Assembly (NCBI GenBank): GCA_016709725.1
Contig: JADJMG010000001.1
Coordinates: forward strand, 806,001 to 870,000
DNA length: 64,000 nucleotides
From: Bacteroidota bacterium
GTDB taxonomy: Bacteria; Bacteroidota; Bacteroidia; AKYH767-A; OLB10
Reading direction: 5' to 3'
Shown here: in pieces, positions 1 through 9,329 of the stretch
Layout: the number at the start of each line of letters is the position of its first letter
Position numbering within the stretch: position 1 is the stretch's first letter
The notes under the pieces: model-generated
Databases searched by the model: none
Told to the model about the DNA's origin: nothing
What the model saw: the letters and a program-made list of their open reading frames with translations, nothing else
Program-made: the position numbers and the translations under genes

Positions 1-1750
1 CTTCCATAAAGATTTTTAAATTCAATTGACTTACATTGAGCACTAAAAACACAGATGCACTCGTATCTACACAGCCGTTAGTATTGGATAAAATAATATT
101 TCCTGAAGTAGATCCTACTGGAACGTTAAATTCAAGAGTTGCATTATTTAAAACCGTAGGTGTGGTGAACTGACCTCCCAGCTCCACTGTATCCACATTC
201 GTAAAATTTGTTCCGATAACATTTACTAACGTTCCGGCACCACCGCTCGATGGAGTAAATGTTGTAATAGTAGGACGCGTATTAACAATTACCTGCACGG
301 AGTCTTGATCGGTACAGCCTTGAGTAGAGGTTCCAACCACTGAATAATATCCTGCTTGATTAGAATTCATATTGTTGATTTCAGGCGATTCCAAATTAGA
401 AGAATATGATAATGGTCCATTCCAATTATAAAAATCGGCACCATTTGCTGCTAAGGTTAATGTACTTCCTTCACATAAGGGACTATTACTTGACACGTTA
501 ACCGAGATGGGAGTACCAGTTCCTATCGTATACGTTATAGTAGTTATACATCCATCAGCAGAAGAAACGGCAGCAGTATATTTTCCAGGAGTTAAATTAG
601 ATATAGACATTCCACTGGCTTGACCATTATTTATATTGATTTTCCAACCCATATTTAAATGCACTCCACACATATAGTATAAAAGCGCGGGATGTGTAGC
701 GTTCGGTGTAAAAACCATGGCGCCTCCTTGTAGTTGGCTATTCGTAACTCCTGAAAACACTTCGTTTGCAAAACTTCCGCCAGTAGTGCTGGTCGTAATG
801 TGAAAAGGATGTCCGGGAAAAGTTCCATTGAATGTATAATTCACGCCTTTTGTTACATTTAATTCTTTTCCTTGTATTCCATCAAGAGCATATCCAACTG
901 GAAATCCAACACCGAAATAAGGATGCGTTGCATTTTTTGTTACTGCTGTAACGGCAAAGCTTGGTCCTTGCTGGTTTATTGTATCCCAAGCAACGGTATA
1001 CGGAGGTAATCCAGCTGTTACTGATAAATTAATACTTCCATTATTTCCAACGCAAGCACCTCCCACGGTGGCAGTAACAATGGGTGCTGGACATACAATT
1101 ACATTATCGATGCAAAAAGAAGGCCGTGATCCTGCTCCTACCGAGTCACGTTGCACCCAACGCAATTGTACATTCGCTTGATTCTCGCATCCTACAGGAA
1201 GTAAATATTGATAACGCATACCATTCCTAGGAACGATTCCTGAAGTTTGCGCTGTTGTATTATTTACGTAGATGCTACCCGTTAGTGAGGTGAAAGTACC
1301 GTTAGTATTTCCAACCCGATACTGCAATTCTACATTATTTCTACGCGTTTCCGTACTTCCATTGTATGGATTTCGAATTGTGGCTACATCAAATGTTACG
1401 ACTACGTTTACCTTTCCTGTCGTATTTACTACTAAACCTAATCCAACATCAATGGTACCGGATGAAAGAATTCCGAGTTTACCGCTATAATTATGAATTC
1501 CACCTGTTGTAGTAAGCGCAGTACTACTCGCCAACAACAATGAATTGGCAGTGGGTGCCGTAGTTCTGAAGCTAGCAGAAGAGGTAGTTCCCAGTTGCCA
1601 TCCTTGCCACCCTGCTGGATAGGTGGTAGACGTGGATAAAAGTCCAGCGAAGTCCTGCGTGTACGGTATTGTTTGTGCCGAAGGAACGGTTTGAGCCTGC
1701 AAATTTGAAGAAATAAACAGAGCTACTGTGATGAGAAATAGACGAAACAT
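1..1750 (-). CDS. T9SS-type secreted protein with cupredoxin-like domain (C-terminus beyond window)
   Basis: The frame is open from ATG at 1750 to the window start, so the C-terminus is missing. It opens with a signal peptide (MFRLFLITVALFISSNLQAQ). Next comes a jelly-roll-like region with PAGWQGWQLG near residue 45, typical of choice-of-anchor modules in Bacteroidota. Around residues 305-370 there is a cupredoxin-like stretch: HPFHI near residue 313 and YYMCGVHLNMGWKI near residue 358, which place His, Cys, His and Met as in blue-copper sites. Ig/PKD-like and IPT-like stretches follow (PTITTFTPSSGGAGTLVNVIGTNF). The last visible residues, VSQLNLKIFME, match the Leu/Phe-rich segment that usually precedes the final third of T9SS proteins. 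It is probably a cell-surface or secreted protein. Copper binding is inferred from residue pattern only. Confidence 0.8.
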   Translation of the reverse strand, partial: MFRLFLITVALFISSNLQAQTVPSAQTIPYTQDFAGLLSTSTTYPAGWQGWQLGTTSSASFRTTAPTANSLLLASSTALTTTGGIHNYSGKLGILSSGTIDVGLGLVVNTTGKVNVVVTFDVATIRNPYNGSTETRRNNVELQYRVGNTNGTFTSLTGSIYVNNTTAQTSGIVPRNGMRYQYLLPVGCENQANVQLRWVQRDSVGAGSRPSFCIDNVIVCPAPIVTATVGGACVGNNGSINLSVTAGLPPYTVAWDTINQQGPSFAVTAVTKNATHPYFGVGFPVGYALDGIQGKELNVTKGVNYTFNGTFPGHPFHITTSTTGGSFANEVFSGVTNSQLQGGAMVFTPNATHPALLYYMCGVHLNMGWKININNGQASGMSISNLTPGKYTAAVSSADGCITTITYTIGTGTPISVNVSSNSPLCEGSTLTLAANGADFYNWNGPLSYSSNLESPEINNMNSNQAGYYSVVGTSTQGCTDQDSVQVIVNTRPTITTFTPSSGGAGTLVNVIGTNFTNVDTVELGGQFTTPTVLNNATLEFNVPVGSTSGNIILSNTNGCVDTSASVFLVLNVSQLNLKIFME

Positions 1751-2056
1751 ACTACTTGGTTTTAGGAATATGGAGGAAAACTAGTAAAAATTATTGTATG
1801 TTGCAACAGTTATTTGGCGAATGGAAAATAGTAAATGTTAACTTTTTATAATCTGCTAGAATCTATTGAATCCAATGTAATTTTGATAAAAACACCCTTG
1901 TTTTGGAACAAAATTCCAAAAAATCGATAGAGAACTACCCTTTCCAAATTCTTATAAAAAGTCAAGTTAATATGAGAGAAATCCATATAGTACAAATATT
2001 TCACTTGGAATATTAATTAATATTTATACATTCGTCTAACCTAAATATTCCGCTTT
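1751..2056. other. AT-rich divergent spacer
   Basis: This spacer lies between the divergent starts of the partial T9SS gene and the decayed SprB-like gene. It is very AT-rich. I found no gene and no convincing TTTG/TAnnTTTG promoter pair. It presumably held promoters for both flanking genes. Confidence 0.4.
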
Positions 2057-3080
2057 ATGAAAACCCTAATCACAAACTGCAAGCTACAAGCTACAAGCTA
2101 CAAGCTACAAGCTACAAGCTACAAATTTTAATTCTAATTGCTGTTTTGAGTAACACAACTCCACTCTATGCACAAGAATTAGAGGTGTCCTTAACCCTGA
2201 AATTACAATAATTTTAATATTTCCTGTTTTGGCGCGAGGGATGGAAATATAGATGCAAGCGTTGTAGGAGGTACACCTCCTTATACATACATTTGGACGA
2301 ATGGAGCCAACACTCAAGATTTAATTGATATTGCTGCTGGCTATTATAAATTAATAGTTAAAGACGCTGTAGGTAGCAATGTTATTGCCGAAATTACATT
2401 GACACAACCTGAACCGATGGGCGTGGATATTTTATTAAGTAGTTTTCCGAATGGATATAATATTAGTTGTTACAACTGTTTTAATGGCCATATTCTTTTA
2501 CAAGCCGGAGGAGGTGCGGGTCCTTATACTTATACTTGGGAAGATGGTCCAACAACCCAAGATCGCTTCAACTTAGGCAGGGGGGCTTACGGTGTTAATA
2601 TTACAGATGCAAATCAATGCGAACTTAGACCTGAACTTTTTCATTTGACCGAACCGGATCGCTCCGACTGGACACAATATGGAAATACAGGGATTGATCC
2701 AAGTGTACATTTTATTGGGACTACGGATGCGAAAGATTTAAAAATAAAAACTTACAACCAAGATCGAATTACTATTAAGTCTAACGGAGATTTAAAATTC
2801 ATAATCTACCATCAGGATCTGTTTACTTAGATGGAAATGGAATATTAAAATCAAACAGCATTGGGCAAGGGTACAGCCATGTGCTAATTAGGTCCTTTTG
2901 GTGGGGACTTAGGAGAATTATTAGCTGCCCACAAAACGGGCGTTGGTCTTGCGATTCCAACGGTTCGTTTAAGTGGTACTTTTTTGATGAGATTGTGCCC
3001 TACGTATAATTTTGGTAATGGAACTACTCCTTAGAGTTTTGAAAGTAACTGCTTACCACCTCCCGCGCCGAATTGAAAGC
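2057..3080 (+). pseudogene. Decayed SprB-repeat / tail-fibre-like secreted protein
   Basis: An ATG at 2057 starts a signal peptide (hydrophobic core ILILIAVLSNTTPLYAQ) that stops at about 2209. The homologous frame resumes immediately: NISCFGARDGNID, then VVGGTPPYTYIWTNGA and ITLTQPEPM, a typical SprB-like repeat unit. A second unit follows (GGGAGPYTYTWEDG). Then comes DPSVHFIGTTDAKDLKIKT with RITIKSNGDL, a pattern seen in Bacteroidota proteins with tail-fibre-like C-terminal modules. Further frame changes near 2810 and 2890 carry the homology to about 3060 (LPSGSVYLDGNGIL, then LAAHKTGVGLAIPTVRLSG). The longest open stretch is 2399-2830 from a TTG. With at least three frame breaks, I read this as a pseudogene of a secreted adhesin-like protein rather than several small genes. 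Confidence 0.7.
2083..2124 (+). repeat. Six tandem copies of GCTACAA inside a signal-peptide coding region
   Basis: Six perfect 7-bp units sit between the start codon (2057) and the hydrophobic core of the signal peptide. They are read in frame as KLQATSY repeated. A related array (GCTGCAA/GCTACAA/GCCGCAA) lies between genes at 52948-52975, so the unit also exists as an intergenic repeat. Gain or loss of one unit would shift the frame, because 7 is not a multiple of 3. Confidence 0.9.
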
Positions 3081-4142
3081 AGGGCTGGTGACAAGCTTTG
3101 TTAGCTGCTTTGTATTTTGTTAAAGGCGATTAAGGAAAGTGGAAGGGTTTCGTTTTTCTTCCGCCCCTGTTTATTACTGCTCTTTTTTGCCTCCCTTTTA
3201 TTTGCTCTTTATAATGAAACCTTCGAAAATTGTAAATATGATGATACTACTTTTTTTTGAAACTCCGGAAAAAGGATACCTTTCGTGTTCCAATTTAATT
3301 ATGGTTTGATTTCGTTTTTATCCGCTCTTTACAGCGCCCCGCTTCTTGCAAAACACTTTACTCTGGCGCTTATCATGTCTGGTGACTATATCGAAATATG
3401 TGGCTGAAAACTTTTTTCATACAGTTCACAATTGAGGGCGTTTTAGTGGCATCAATAATTAATGGTGTGTTAGAGTCATTCCTTCACGAAATATTGGCAC
3501 CAATATAGTAATTCATGAAGGGTGTTTGCTTCTAACAAGTTTTTTCTTTGTAAAGTTTCTCAGCTATTACAGATTATCCTCCGGCTTTTATCACTAACTT
3601 AGATGGATCTTTATTTCATTTCACTTGGTGATAGTGCCATTTTATCACTTTTTTATCACTTTTCAGATTTCGGTTTTATTGTTGCCCTCTCTTGGTTTCT
3701 CCCATTTTTTATTTGTGTTCACACCCTTCTGTCTCCCTGTTTATATTATAGTCTAATGAATGCTTAAATTGTTTTCCTCCCAGTTTATTGTTCCAGTCTC
3801 CATTCCCCTTGTGAGTGTGTTTCTGGGTCAATAATATTGCAGTTCAGATCTGTTAATAATTCCATTCTTCTTTCCCCTTAATATGATCCTCATTCCACCT
3901 TTTGCGCTGGTTTTTAGAAAATGAAAAGCTTTTCAAATTGTTTATCCGATTCCATTTGAAGATCAATTGAACATTCAAATTTATCTAATGGTAACTCTAT
4001 ACAATTTACACAATGACGGGACAGAGGATTTTAGCACCAAAGTAACATACATTAAATCATATTTAATTGAATCTTCATTCTTCCCAGTGTCCTAAATTAC
4101 AGATAATAGCTTTAATAGTCACATATTAAAAATCATTAAAAA
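3081..4142. other. Gene-poor decayed region
   Basis: No reading frame in this stretch of about 1.06 kb gives a recognisable protein on either strand. The sequence is T-rich on the + strand with scattered stops and short direct repeats (TTTTATCACTTTTTTATCACTTTT near 3644-3665). It sits between two decayed secreted-protein genes and is probably remnant sequence. Confidence 0.5.
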
Positions 4143-6111
4143 ATGAAAAAAACTCTACTACTGTTTCTCTTACTAAATACTGGCTTTGTTTTATGTCAAA
4201 ATATCTTTAATCCTTATTATTTTGATTCGGCTACCATCAATATCCATCTCAACTAATAACTAACCTGTTGGGCAGCAACTCCACTTGCAGGGTATACTTG
4301 GTCAAATAAAAACCTCATTACCGGTTATTCAGGAGAATATGAAATTGCTATGCCAAGACACCCATGGAATTTATATACTGCATTAGCAGGGCCACAGCAA
4401 ACTTTACATATGAGTTATAGCATGGAAGTTGTTTTTTCCATTTATGCCTCTTGTCATTTGATCCATTAGATGTCAAACTTCCACACGTCCACTTACCTTC
4501 ACATGTCCCTATAATACGTTGACAAAAGTTGGGAGATTAGTAATATAGTTAACTTGGAATTTTCGAATCCTTTCGATCAAACATTGGCTAGCAATGCATT
4601 TGTAAAAACAACCCCCCTTGGCACAGATTTTCAAAACAAAGTACTTCCACATACAATCATCAAACATACTGTTTATATTCATTGTGGTTCAGAAGTAAAT
4701 AGTCCTCCATATCCTCCAGTTTTGTATTCCTTTAGTTGGGTTTATGATAATACTAGAGGGCGGATGCGTTATTATCCTCCCTGTAACTGTAACTGTTCCT
4801 CTCCTTCAGTTGGAGGTTGTACGCAAGATGATTGGGATATTACTTTTATTCCTGAGATATTAACTTATTCAGGTCACAACTATATGATCGCCCTTATGTA
4901 CTAATGCCCAGTGGTACATGATTATTCCTTATGCGGAATTAAACAATTTACCCAGCCTTGCCATAACTACGGTTCCAATCAATGCTTGTTATTTTCTGCA
5001 ACTTATTCTAGTCCAATTTCACCTTATCATTGGTATTCCAGCTTGGCAAAACAGAGGTCAACTTGCAGTTCAGAAATCCCTAGTTCTAATGATTTGCAAA
5101 TAATGGGAGGAATCAACATCAATATTACGCTGATGAGAATATTGTACGACTGATATAAACCCATTGGATCTCACCCCAGATGTACCTCACCGCTACCGAT
5201 TTACTTCTTCTAATTATTCTCCTACAATTAGGTGTTTATCCTTCACCTGCGAGTTTCGACAATACTGCAATTAGAGGCCCTTTAATGATTTAAAATTGCG
5301 GCACCGATTTACGCTGTGAGGATGCGTCGTCCTCACAATGCATCAGAGATGCTAAGTACGCTTCCTTGTATCGCTTAGCATCAGGAAGTAAACTTACATT
5401 GGAGCCCTGTGTTCGTGTGTTTGATGCCGCGTTTATTCTTAATCCAGGTTCTACATTAGAACTTGCTAATAAAACATCCATCATCGGTTTGCATCGAGTA
5501 GCCATTGATCGTAATGGCGGTCGACTCATTGAAAAATATGAATTAAATAGCGGTACACTCTATTTGCAAAAGAAAACCGAAACAGCTCTTGCTCCGAATT
5601 CGTACTATGTTAATTCAAAAATATTTGCAGGAGAAAATGTAGATGTCACCTCTCCAGTGGGGCCCTATATTGCTCGACCGGAACAAACTTGAACTCATCG
5701 CCCGAGATTATATAAAATTAGATCACGGCTTTCATGCAGAAGCAGGAGCTGAAGTGAAAATTCAAATTGATCCAGCTCTACAAATTCCCTCTTGCCCTCC
5801 ACCGGCAAGCGGAGGAAGTGGAAATCGATTTGCAAATCTAGCTACCAACTCAATAGTTGACGCTACTGCTCACATTAAACTATTGCCAACGCTCTTTAAA
5901 CTCAACCGGCATTTATTCTGAAAATAAAATTGAAGATCCTATTATTTCTGTTGAAGTATTAGATGCGAGTGGGAAAAAGATAAAGCAAATAAACGAAATC
6001 AATGATTATTTTGTAGAAGTAGATTTAGCAAGTCTGAATGATGGCATGTACTTCTTCATTATTCAAACAAATAAAAATAGGAAAGTGTTGAAGGGGGTGA
6101 AGCAAAATTAA
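4143..6111 (+). pseudogene. Decayed T9SS secreted protein
   Basis: An ATG at 4143 gives a clear signal peptide (MKKTLLLFLLLNTGFVLCQ) that stops within 40 codons. Homology-like coding then continues in several frames. 4554-4904 encodes a segment with CNCNCSSPSVGGCTQDDWD and aromatic-rich strands. 5366-5692 encodes LASGSKLTLEPCVRVFDAA and NPGSTLELANKTS. 5643-5921 encodes ARDYIKLDHGFHAEAGAEV, the element common before T9SS tails. 5857-6111 encodes the tail itself (ISVEVLDASGKKIKQI, then LNDGMYFFIIQTNKN, ending KGVKQN). The parts are in the order of a normal T9SS protein, but at least five frame breaks separate them, far more than in neighbouring genes. It is most likely a genuine pseudogene. Confidence 0.7.
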
Positions 6112-6120
6112 TATTTACTT

Positions 6121-6594
6121 CTACTCCTCCAAATTCTCCACATTGTAAAAAATAATTCCCAATTTGCCTTCATCGCTAACTACAATAAAGGTTTCTTTTA
6201 AATTGGTTCGACTACATTTTACTTTGTAAAGTAGCTTGAGTTGATTGTACCCTGATTCTTCATCATACTTTTTTTCTTCACTCACAAATTCAAAAGATTC
6301 AATGGGTCCAGTGGTGTCCATGAGGCGCACAAACTTTTGCACTTTCACTTCCATGCTTTCGCTTTGGTTAAAGCTGGATGTAAAATAATCATTCACGCGA
6401 TCGTAGTTTTCGTTTTTTAAATCGGTGAGAAGTCCCTCGACTAATTTTTTTGCTTCGTCTGATTTTACTTCAGCCGAACCACAACTACCCAGAAAATTCA
6501 TTAAGAAGAATAGCGAAATAAAATGGAAAATAAATTTTAGTCTTGAAGAACTATTTTTGCTTTTCATATTTTGTGTTTTCATGATGATAATCAT
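6121..6594 (-). CDS. Small lipoprotein, possible NTF2-like fold
   Basis: This encodes a 157-residue protein. A long N-terminal segment with alternative starts (Met at residues 1, 5 and 10; the start at 6567 also fits) leads into a hydrophobic stretch and a lipobox, FLGSC, so it is probably a lipoprotein. The mature part (EAKKLVEGLLTDLKNENYD..NDYFTSSF) resembles small NTF2-like/DUF3887-type proteins by pattern only. It is convergent with the decayed gene ending at 6111 and divergent from the peroxiredoxin gene at 6720. A TAgtTTTG hexamer-like element on the minus strand near 6690 could be its -7 box. The function is unknown. Confidence 0.7.
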   Translation of the reverse strand: MIIIMKTQNMKSKNSSSRLKFIFHFISLFFLMNFLGSCGSAEVKSDEAKKLVEGLLTDLKNENYDRVNDYFTSSFNQSESMEVKVQKFVRLMDTTGPIESFEFVSEEKKYDEESGYNQLKLLYKVKCSRTNLKETFIVVSDEGKLGIIFYNVENLEE

Positions 6595-6691
6595 AGTATG
6601 GTGTTGAGTGTGTTATATGTCATTCGAGTCAACATCTCCATAACGCTTCCCAAATGTAACTATTGTTACTGATTTAATGAATTGACAAAAC

Positions 6692-6699
6692 TACTTTTG
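6692..6699 (+). promoter_or_regulatory. Candidate -7 element (TACTTTTG) for peroxiredoxin
   Basis: TACTTTTG fits the Bacteroidota -7 consensus TAnnTTTG and lies 20 bp before the peroxiredoxin start. A TTG at 6663-6665 could be the upstream element, but its 26-bp spacing is on the long side. Confidence 0.45.
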
Positions 6700-6719
6700 T
6701 AATACAAATAAATAAGAAT

Positions 6720-7445
6720 ATGGAAAATCAAGAAATTAAAATACAACCCGTAACCGCTATGCCCAGAATTGGAGACAAGGCTCCTTCTTTTAAAGCCGTA
6801 ACGACGCAAGGAGATATAAATTTCCCGGCTGACTATAATGGAAGTTGGGTAATTCTATTTAGCCATCCCGCCGACTTTACACCGGTTTGCAGATCAGAGT
6901 TCATGACTTTTGCCACATTAGAAAAACAATTTAATCAAGCCAACTGTAAACTAGTTGGATTATCGGTTGATGGACTATATAGTCACATAGCTTGGCTTAG
7001 AACAATCAAAGAAAAGATTGAATACAAAGGAATGAAGAATGTAGAAGTCACCTTCCCTTTGATAGAAGACATTACCATGGAAGTAGCTACTAAATATGGA
7101 ATGATGATGCCAGGGGAAAGCAGTACAAAAGCAGTTCGAGCCGTTTTTGTTATAGACCCTAAAGGTATTATCAGAACCATCATTTATTATCCGCTTAGTT
7201 TAGGGCGTAATTTTGATGAATTGTACAGAGTCATTATTGCACTTCAAACGGCAGACGAATTTTCAATTGCTACTCCCGCCGATTGGAGACCCGGAGATGA
7301 CGTCATTGTTCCTACCGCAGGATCGTGTGGTGTGGCTAAAGAAAGAATGGATAATCAAGATGAAAATACACATTGCCATGACTGGTTCTTTTGCACAAAG
7401 AAACTAGATAAGGATACCGTACTTAAAAAAATTATTAAAAATTAA
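6720..7445 (+). CDS. Peroxiredoxin, Prx6 type
   Basis: This 241-residue thiol peroxidase reduces H2O2 and organic hydroperoxides in the cytoplasm. The active site is SHPADFTPVCRSEF with the peroxidatic Cys at residue 57 (PxxxTxxC motif). The C-terminal extension contains SCGVAKER and CHDWFFCTKKL; the CxDW(W/F)FC pattern is typical of long Prx6-group enzymes, where it supplies extra cysteines. The start at 6720 is supported by a -7 box 20 bp upstream and by the family length. It stands alone, divergent from the lipoprotein gene, and is followed by a strong terminator at 7464, so it is probably a single-gene transcript. Confidence 0.93.
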   Translation: MENQEIKIQPVTAMPRIGDKAPSFKAVTTQGDINFPADYNGSWVILFSHPADFTPVCRSEFMTFATLEKQFNQANCKLVGLSVDGLYSHIAWLRTIKEKIEYKGMKNVEVTFPLIEDITMEVATKYGMMMPGESSTKAVRAVFVIDPKGIIRTIIYYPLSLGRNFDELYRVIIALQTADEFSIATPADWRPGDDVIVPTAGSCGVAKERMDNQDENTHCHDWFFCTKKLDKDTVLKKIIKN

Positions 7446-7463
7446 TTGCAATAATAAACAGAG

Positions 7464-7504
7464 AAATCGATGCTCACTTTTTAAGTAAGCATCGATTTTT
7501 TTTA
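7464..7504 (+). terminator. Rho-independent terminator of the peroxiredoxin gene
   Basis: A long near-perfect stem (AAATCGATGCTcACTT / AAGTaAGCATCGATTT) with a short loop is followed by a run of eight T. It lies 19 bp after the stop codon. Confidence 0.85.
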
Positions 7505-7524
7505 TGATATGAGTTTTCTATTAT

Positions 7525-7568
7525 TAAAAAAGAGTTTATGAATCTGAATCATTTTTAAAACTCTTTTT
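7525..7568 (-). terminator. AT-rich terminator after the response regulator gene
   Basis: The arms AAAAAGAGTTT and AAAACTCTTTTT flank a loop of about 19 bases. Read on the minus strand, the hairpin ends in a T-run. It lies about 80 bp beyond the stop of the response regulator and could act on both strands. Confidence 0.5.
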
Positions 7569-7650
7569 ATACCATTGAAAAATAAATACAACAACATCTC
7601 TAAGTAAAAAATTAGAAGAAAAAATACAGAATCAAAAAATGAAATACATT

Positions 7651-8037
7651 TTATAACTCCGTTACCATCTTACAAATTTTGTCGAAAGCTTCAGCATCTT
7701 TAATGATGTATTGCTCTGCTCCCTTTTGAATACTTTGTAAAGCGATGCTATATCGTTCCTGACTACTCATCATGATCACATGCACATCGGGATTCGATTT
7801 TTTTATGATCTCTAAAATTTGAATTCCAGAAGCGGCGTCCTTCACTTCTTTATTCAAATTATAATCCATGATAATTACATCTGGACTTTTATCCATATGT
7901 TTCAAACAATCCTCTCCCGTTTTAAAAATATGAACATGATGTGGAATATCACGAATCATTCGATCACGTAGCAAGGTGCTTTGTAATTCATCGTCTTCAA
8001 CAATAAAAATTTTCATCGGTCTGCCAATATCCATCAT
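7651..8037 (-). CDS. Stand-alone response regulator receiver domain
   Basis: This is a single CheY-like receiver domain of 128 residues with no output domain. The acidic pair is in FIVEDDE, the phospho-acceptor Asp is about residue 58 in VIIMDYN, the Ser/Thr switch is in VIMMSSQE and the conserved Lys is in YIIKD. The more usual start for the fold is the internal Met before KIFIVEDD (8016), which would give 121 residues. No histidine kinase is adjacent, so the partner is unknown. Such single-domain regulators pass phosphate signals to protein targets. Confidence 0.88.
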   Translation of the reverse strand: MMDIGRPMKIFIVEDDELQSTLLRDRMIRDIPHHVHIFKTGEDCLKHMDKSPDVIIMDYNLNKEVKDAASGIQILEIIKKSNPDVHVIMMSSQERYSIALQSIQKGAEQYIIKDAEAFDKICKMVTEL

Positions 8038-8229
8038 TGTAAATTTTATTTTTTTAGTAAAATATTTAGTAGGCTAAGGTAAAATTTTTAATTGATACTG
8101 TGCTCGATTCTCTTTCCAAAAAAATCAGACCCATCCTTTGATGCAGTTCCTCATTCCATCTCGCAATTAATGGAAAGACGATCCCATCTTACCGAAACAA
8201 AGTCCTTTATGGGAGCAAATGAAATTTCC

Positions 8230-8237
8230 TACCTTTG
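8230..8237 (+). promoter_or_regulatory. Candidate -7 element (TACCTTTG)
   Basis: This is a perfect match to TAnnTTTG, eight bases before the ATG of the panD remnant. It probably drives the downstream UPF0104/rfaE2 genes. No clear upstream TTTG element was found at the expected distance. Confidence 0.45.
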
Positions 8238-8244
8238 CATCCTT

Positions 8245-8332
8245 ATGACGATTCAGGTTCTCAAATCAAAAATTCATCGAGCTCGTATCACGCAAGCGGA
8301 GCTTCATTAATAATCGCCCCGTAAAAGCTTAA
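8245..8332 (+). pseudogene. panD: panD (aspartate 1-decarboxylase) remnant with internal deletion
   Basis: ATG at 8245 starts MTIQVLKSKIHRARITQAELH, followed directly by a stop (8308-8310). This matches the first 21 residues of aspartate 1-decarboxylase closely (family form: xxVLKSKIHRxxVTxAxL), but the rest of the roughly 115-residue enzyme, including the Gly-Ser self-cleavage site, is absent. In the +2 frame the next codons read SFINNRPVKA then a stop at 8332, which could be the original C-terminus after an out-of-frame internal deletion; that part is an inference. The downstream UPF0104 gene is a common panD neighbour in Bacteroidota. Loss of PanD would remove the main bacterial route to beta-alanine for CoA unless a copy exists elsewhere. 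Confidence 0.6.
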
Positions 8333-8336
8333 TAAT

Positions 8337-9329
8337 TTGTTAGCCGTTCTTCGCAATCTCCTCTTTTTAGCAATCGGTGCTGCATTGCTTTGGCTTACCT
8401 TCCGCAATCAGGATTTTTTGATGGTTTGGGAAAAAGTGAAATTGGCAAACCCTTGGTTTCTATTACTCTGCGCTTTCTGCTCCTTTGCTGCCCTAGTCAG
8501 TAGATCGATGCGTTGGGTGCAACTTATTGAACCATTAGGTTATAAACCCCGATTAAAGACCACTTATCATGCCGTCATGTTTGGCTATTTGGCGAATATG
8601 GCTATTCCCCGACTCGGAGAAATATCGCGTTGCGGTGCCTTAAATAAGAGTGATGGTGTTCCCTTCGAAAAACTCATCGGCACCGTGATCGTCGAACGTC
8701 TCATGGATGTAATTATGCTTGCTGTTTGTATATTCCTTACTGCATTGTTGGAGTTTGATCGTTTGGGTGGATTTCTAAACGAACATTTGTTTAATCCCCT
8801 CTTCCAAAAAATTGGAAATAGCACCGTCGCACTAAGCATTTTCGGGGTCCTTGTTATTGCATTTGTAGTGGTGATGATTCGAATTTTCAAAATGGAAAAT
8901 CCACCTGCATTTGTTGCAAAATTTAGAAAATTGATGGGCGGAATTGCAGAAGGTTTACGAAGCATCACGCTTGTTAAAAACAAAGGACTCTTTATTTTTC
9001 ATACCTTATTTATTTGGATGATGTACTTTGGGATGAGTTACGTTTGCTTCTTCGCACTCCCAGAAACAGCAGGATTAGGAGCTTCGGCCGCACTCTTTAT
9101 TATGGTGCTTGGCGGAATTGGTATGACTGCACCTGTACAAGGAGGCATCGGTGCATACCATTTATTAGTATCGAAAGGATTGCTTTTATATGGATTAACG
9201 GAAACCGATGGAATTGTTTATGCAACGATGAGTCATACTGTTGCTACCTTACTCTTGATAATATTAGGAGCACACTCGATGATTTGTTTATTCTTCTTTG
9301 TAAAAAATAAAAACACGGCTGGAGCATGA
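8337..9329 (+). CDS. UPF0104 / lysylphosphatidylglycerol synthase TM-region family membrane protein
   Basis: This is a 330-residue integral membrane protein with about eight hydrophobic segments. It carries family marks: SRSMRWVQLIEPLGY, a conserved Arg-Glu region GYLANMAIPRLGEISRC, the VIVERLMD motif, and a late glycine-rich segment (GGIGMTAPVQGGIGAYH). The family (flippase-like, PF03706) is linked to lipid or isoprenoid carrier handling; the exact substrate is unknown. The only plausible start is TTG at 8337, because a stop lies four codons upstream and no ATG fits. An unusual start is consistent with damage around the panD remnant just upstream. The stop overlaps the next gene by 4 bp (ATGA), so the two are co-translated. 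Confidence 0.85.
   Translation: MLAVLRNLLFLAIGAALLWLTFRNQDFLMVWEKVKLANPWFLLLCAFCSFAALVSRSMRWVQLIEPLGYKPRLKTTYHAVMFGYLANMAIPRLGEISRCGALNKSDGVPFEKLIGTVIVERLMDVIMLAVCIFLTALLEFDRLGGFLNEHLFNPLFQKIGNSTVALSIFGVLVIAFVVVMIRIFKMENPPAFVAKFRKLMGGIAEGLRSITLVKNKGLFIFHTLFIWMMYFGMSYVCFFALPETAGLGASAALFIMVLGGIGMTAPVQGGIGAYHLLVSKGLLLYGLTETDGIVYATMSHTVATLLLIILGAHSMICLFFFVKNKNTAGA

Noticed and set aside
3081..4142. Remnant of an insertion sequence
   Set aside because: No transposase motif, terminal inverted repeats or target duplication could be found in this stretch.
4554..5153. Two or three separate small genes
   Set aside because: Their order and content fit pieces of one T9SS protein with frame breaks; treated as one pseudogene.
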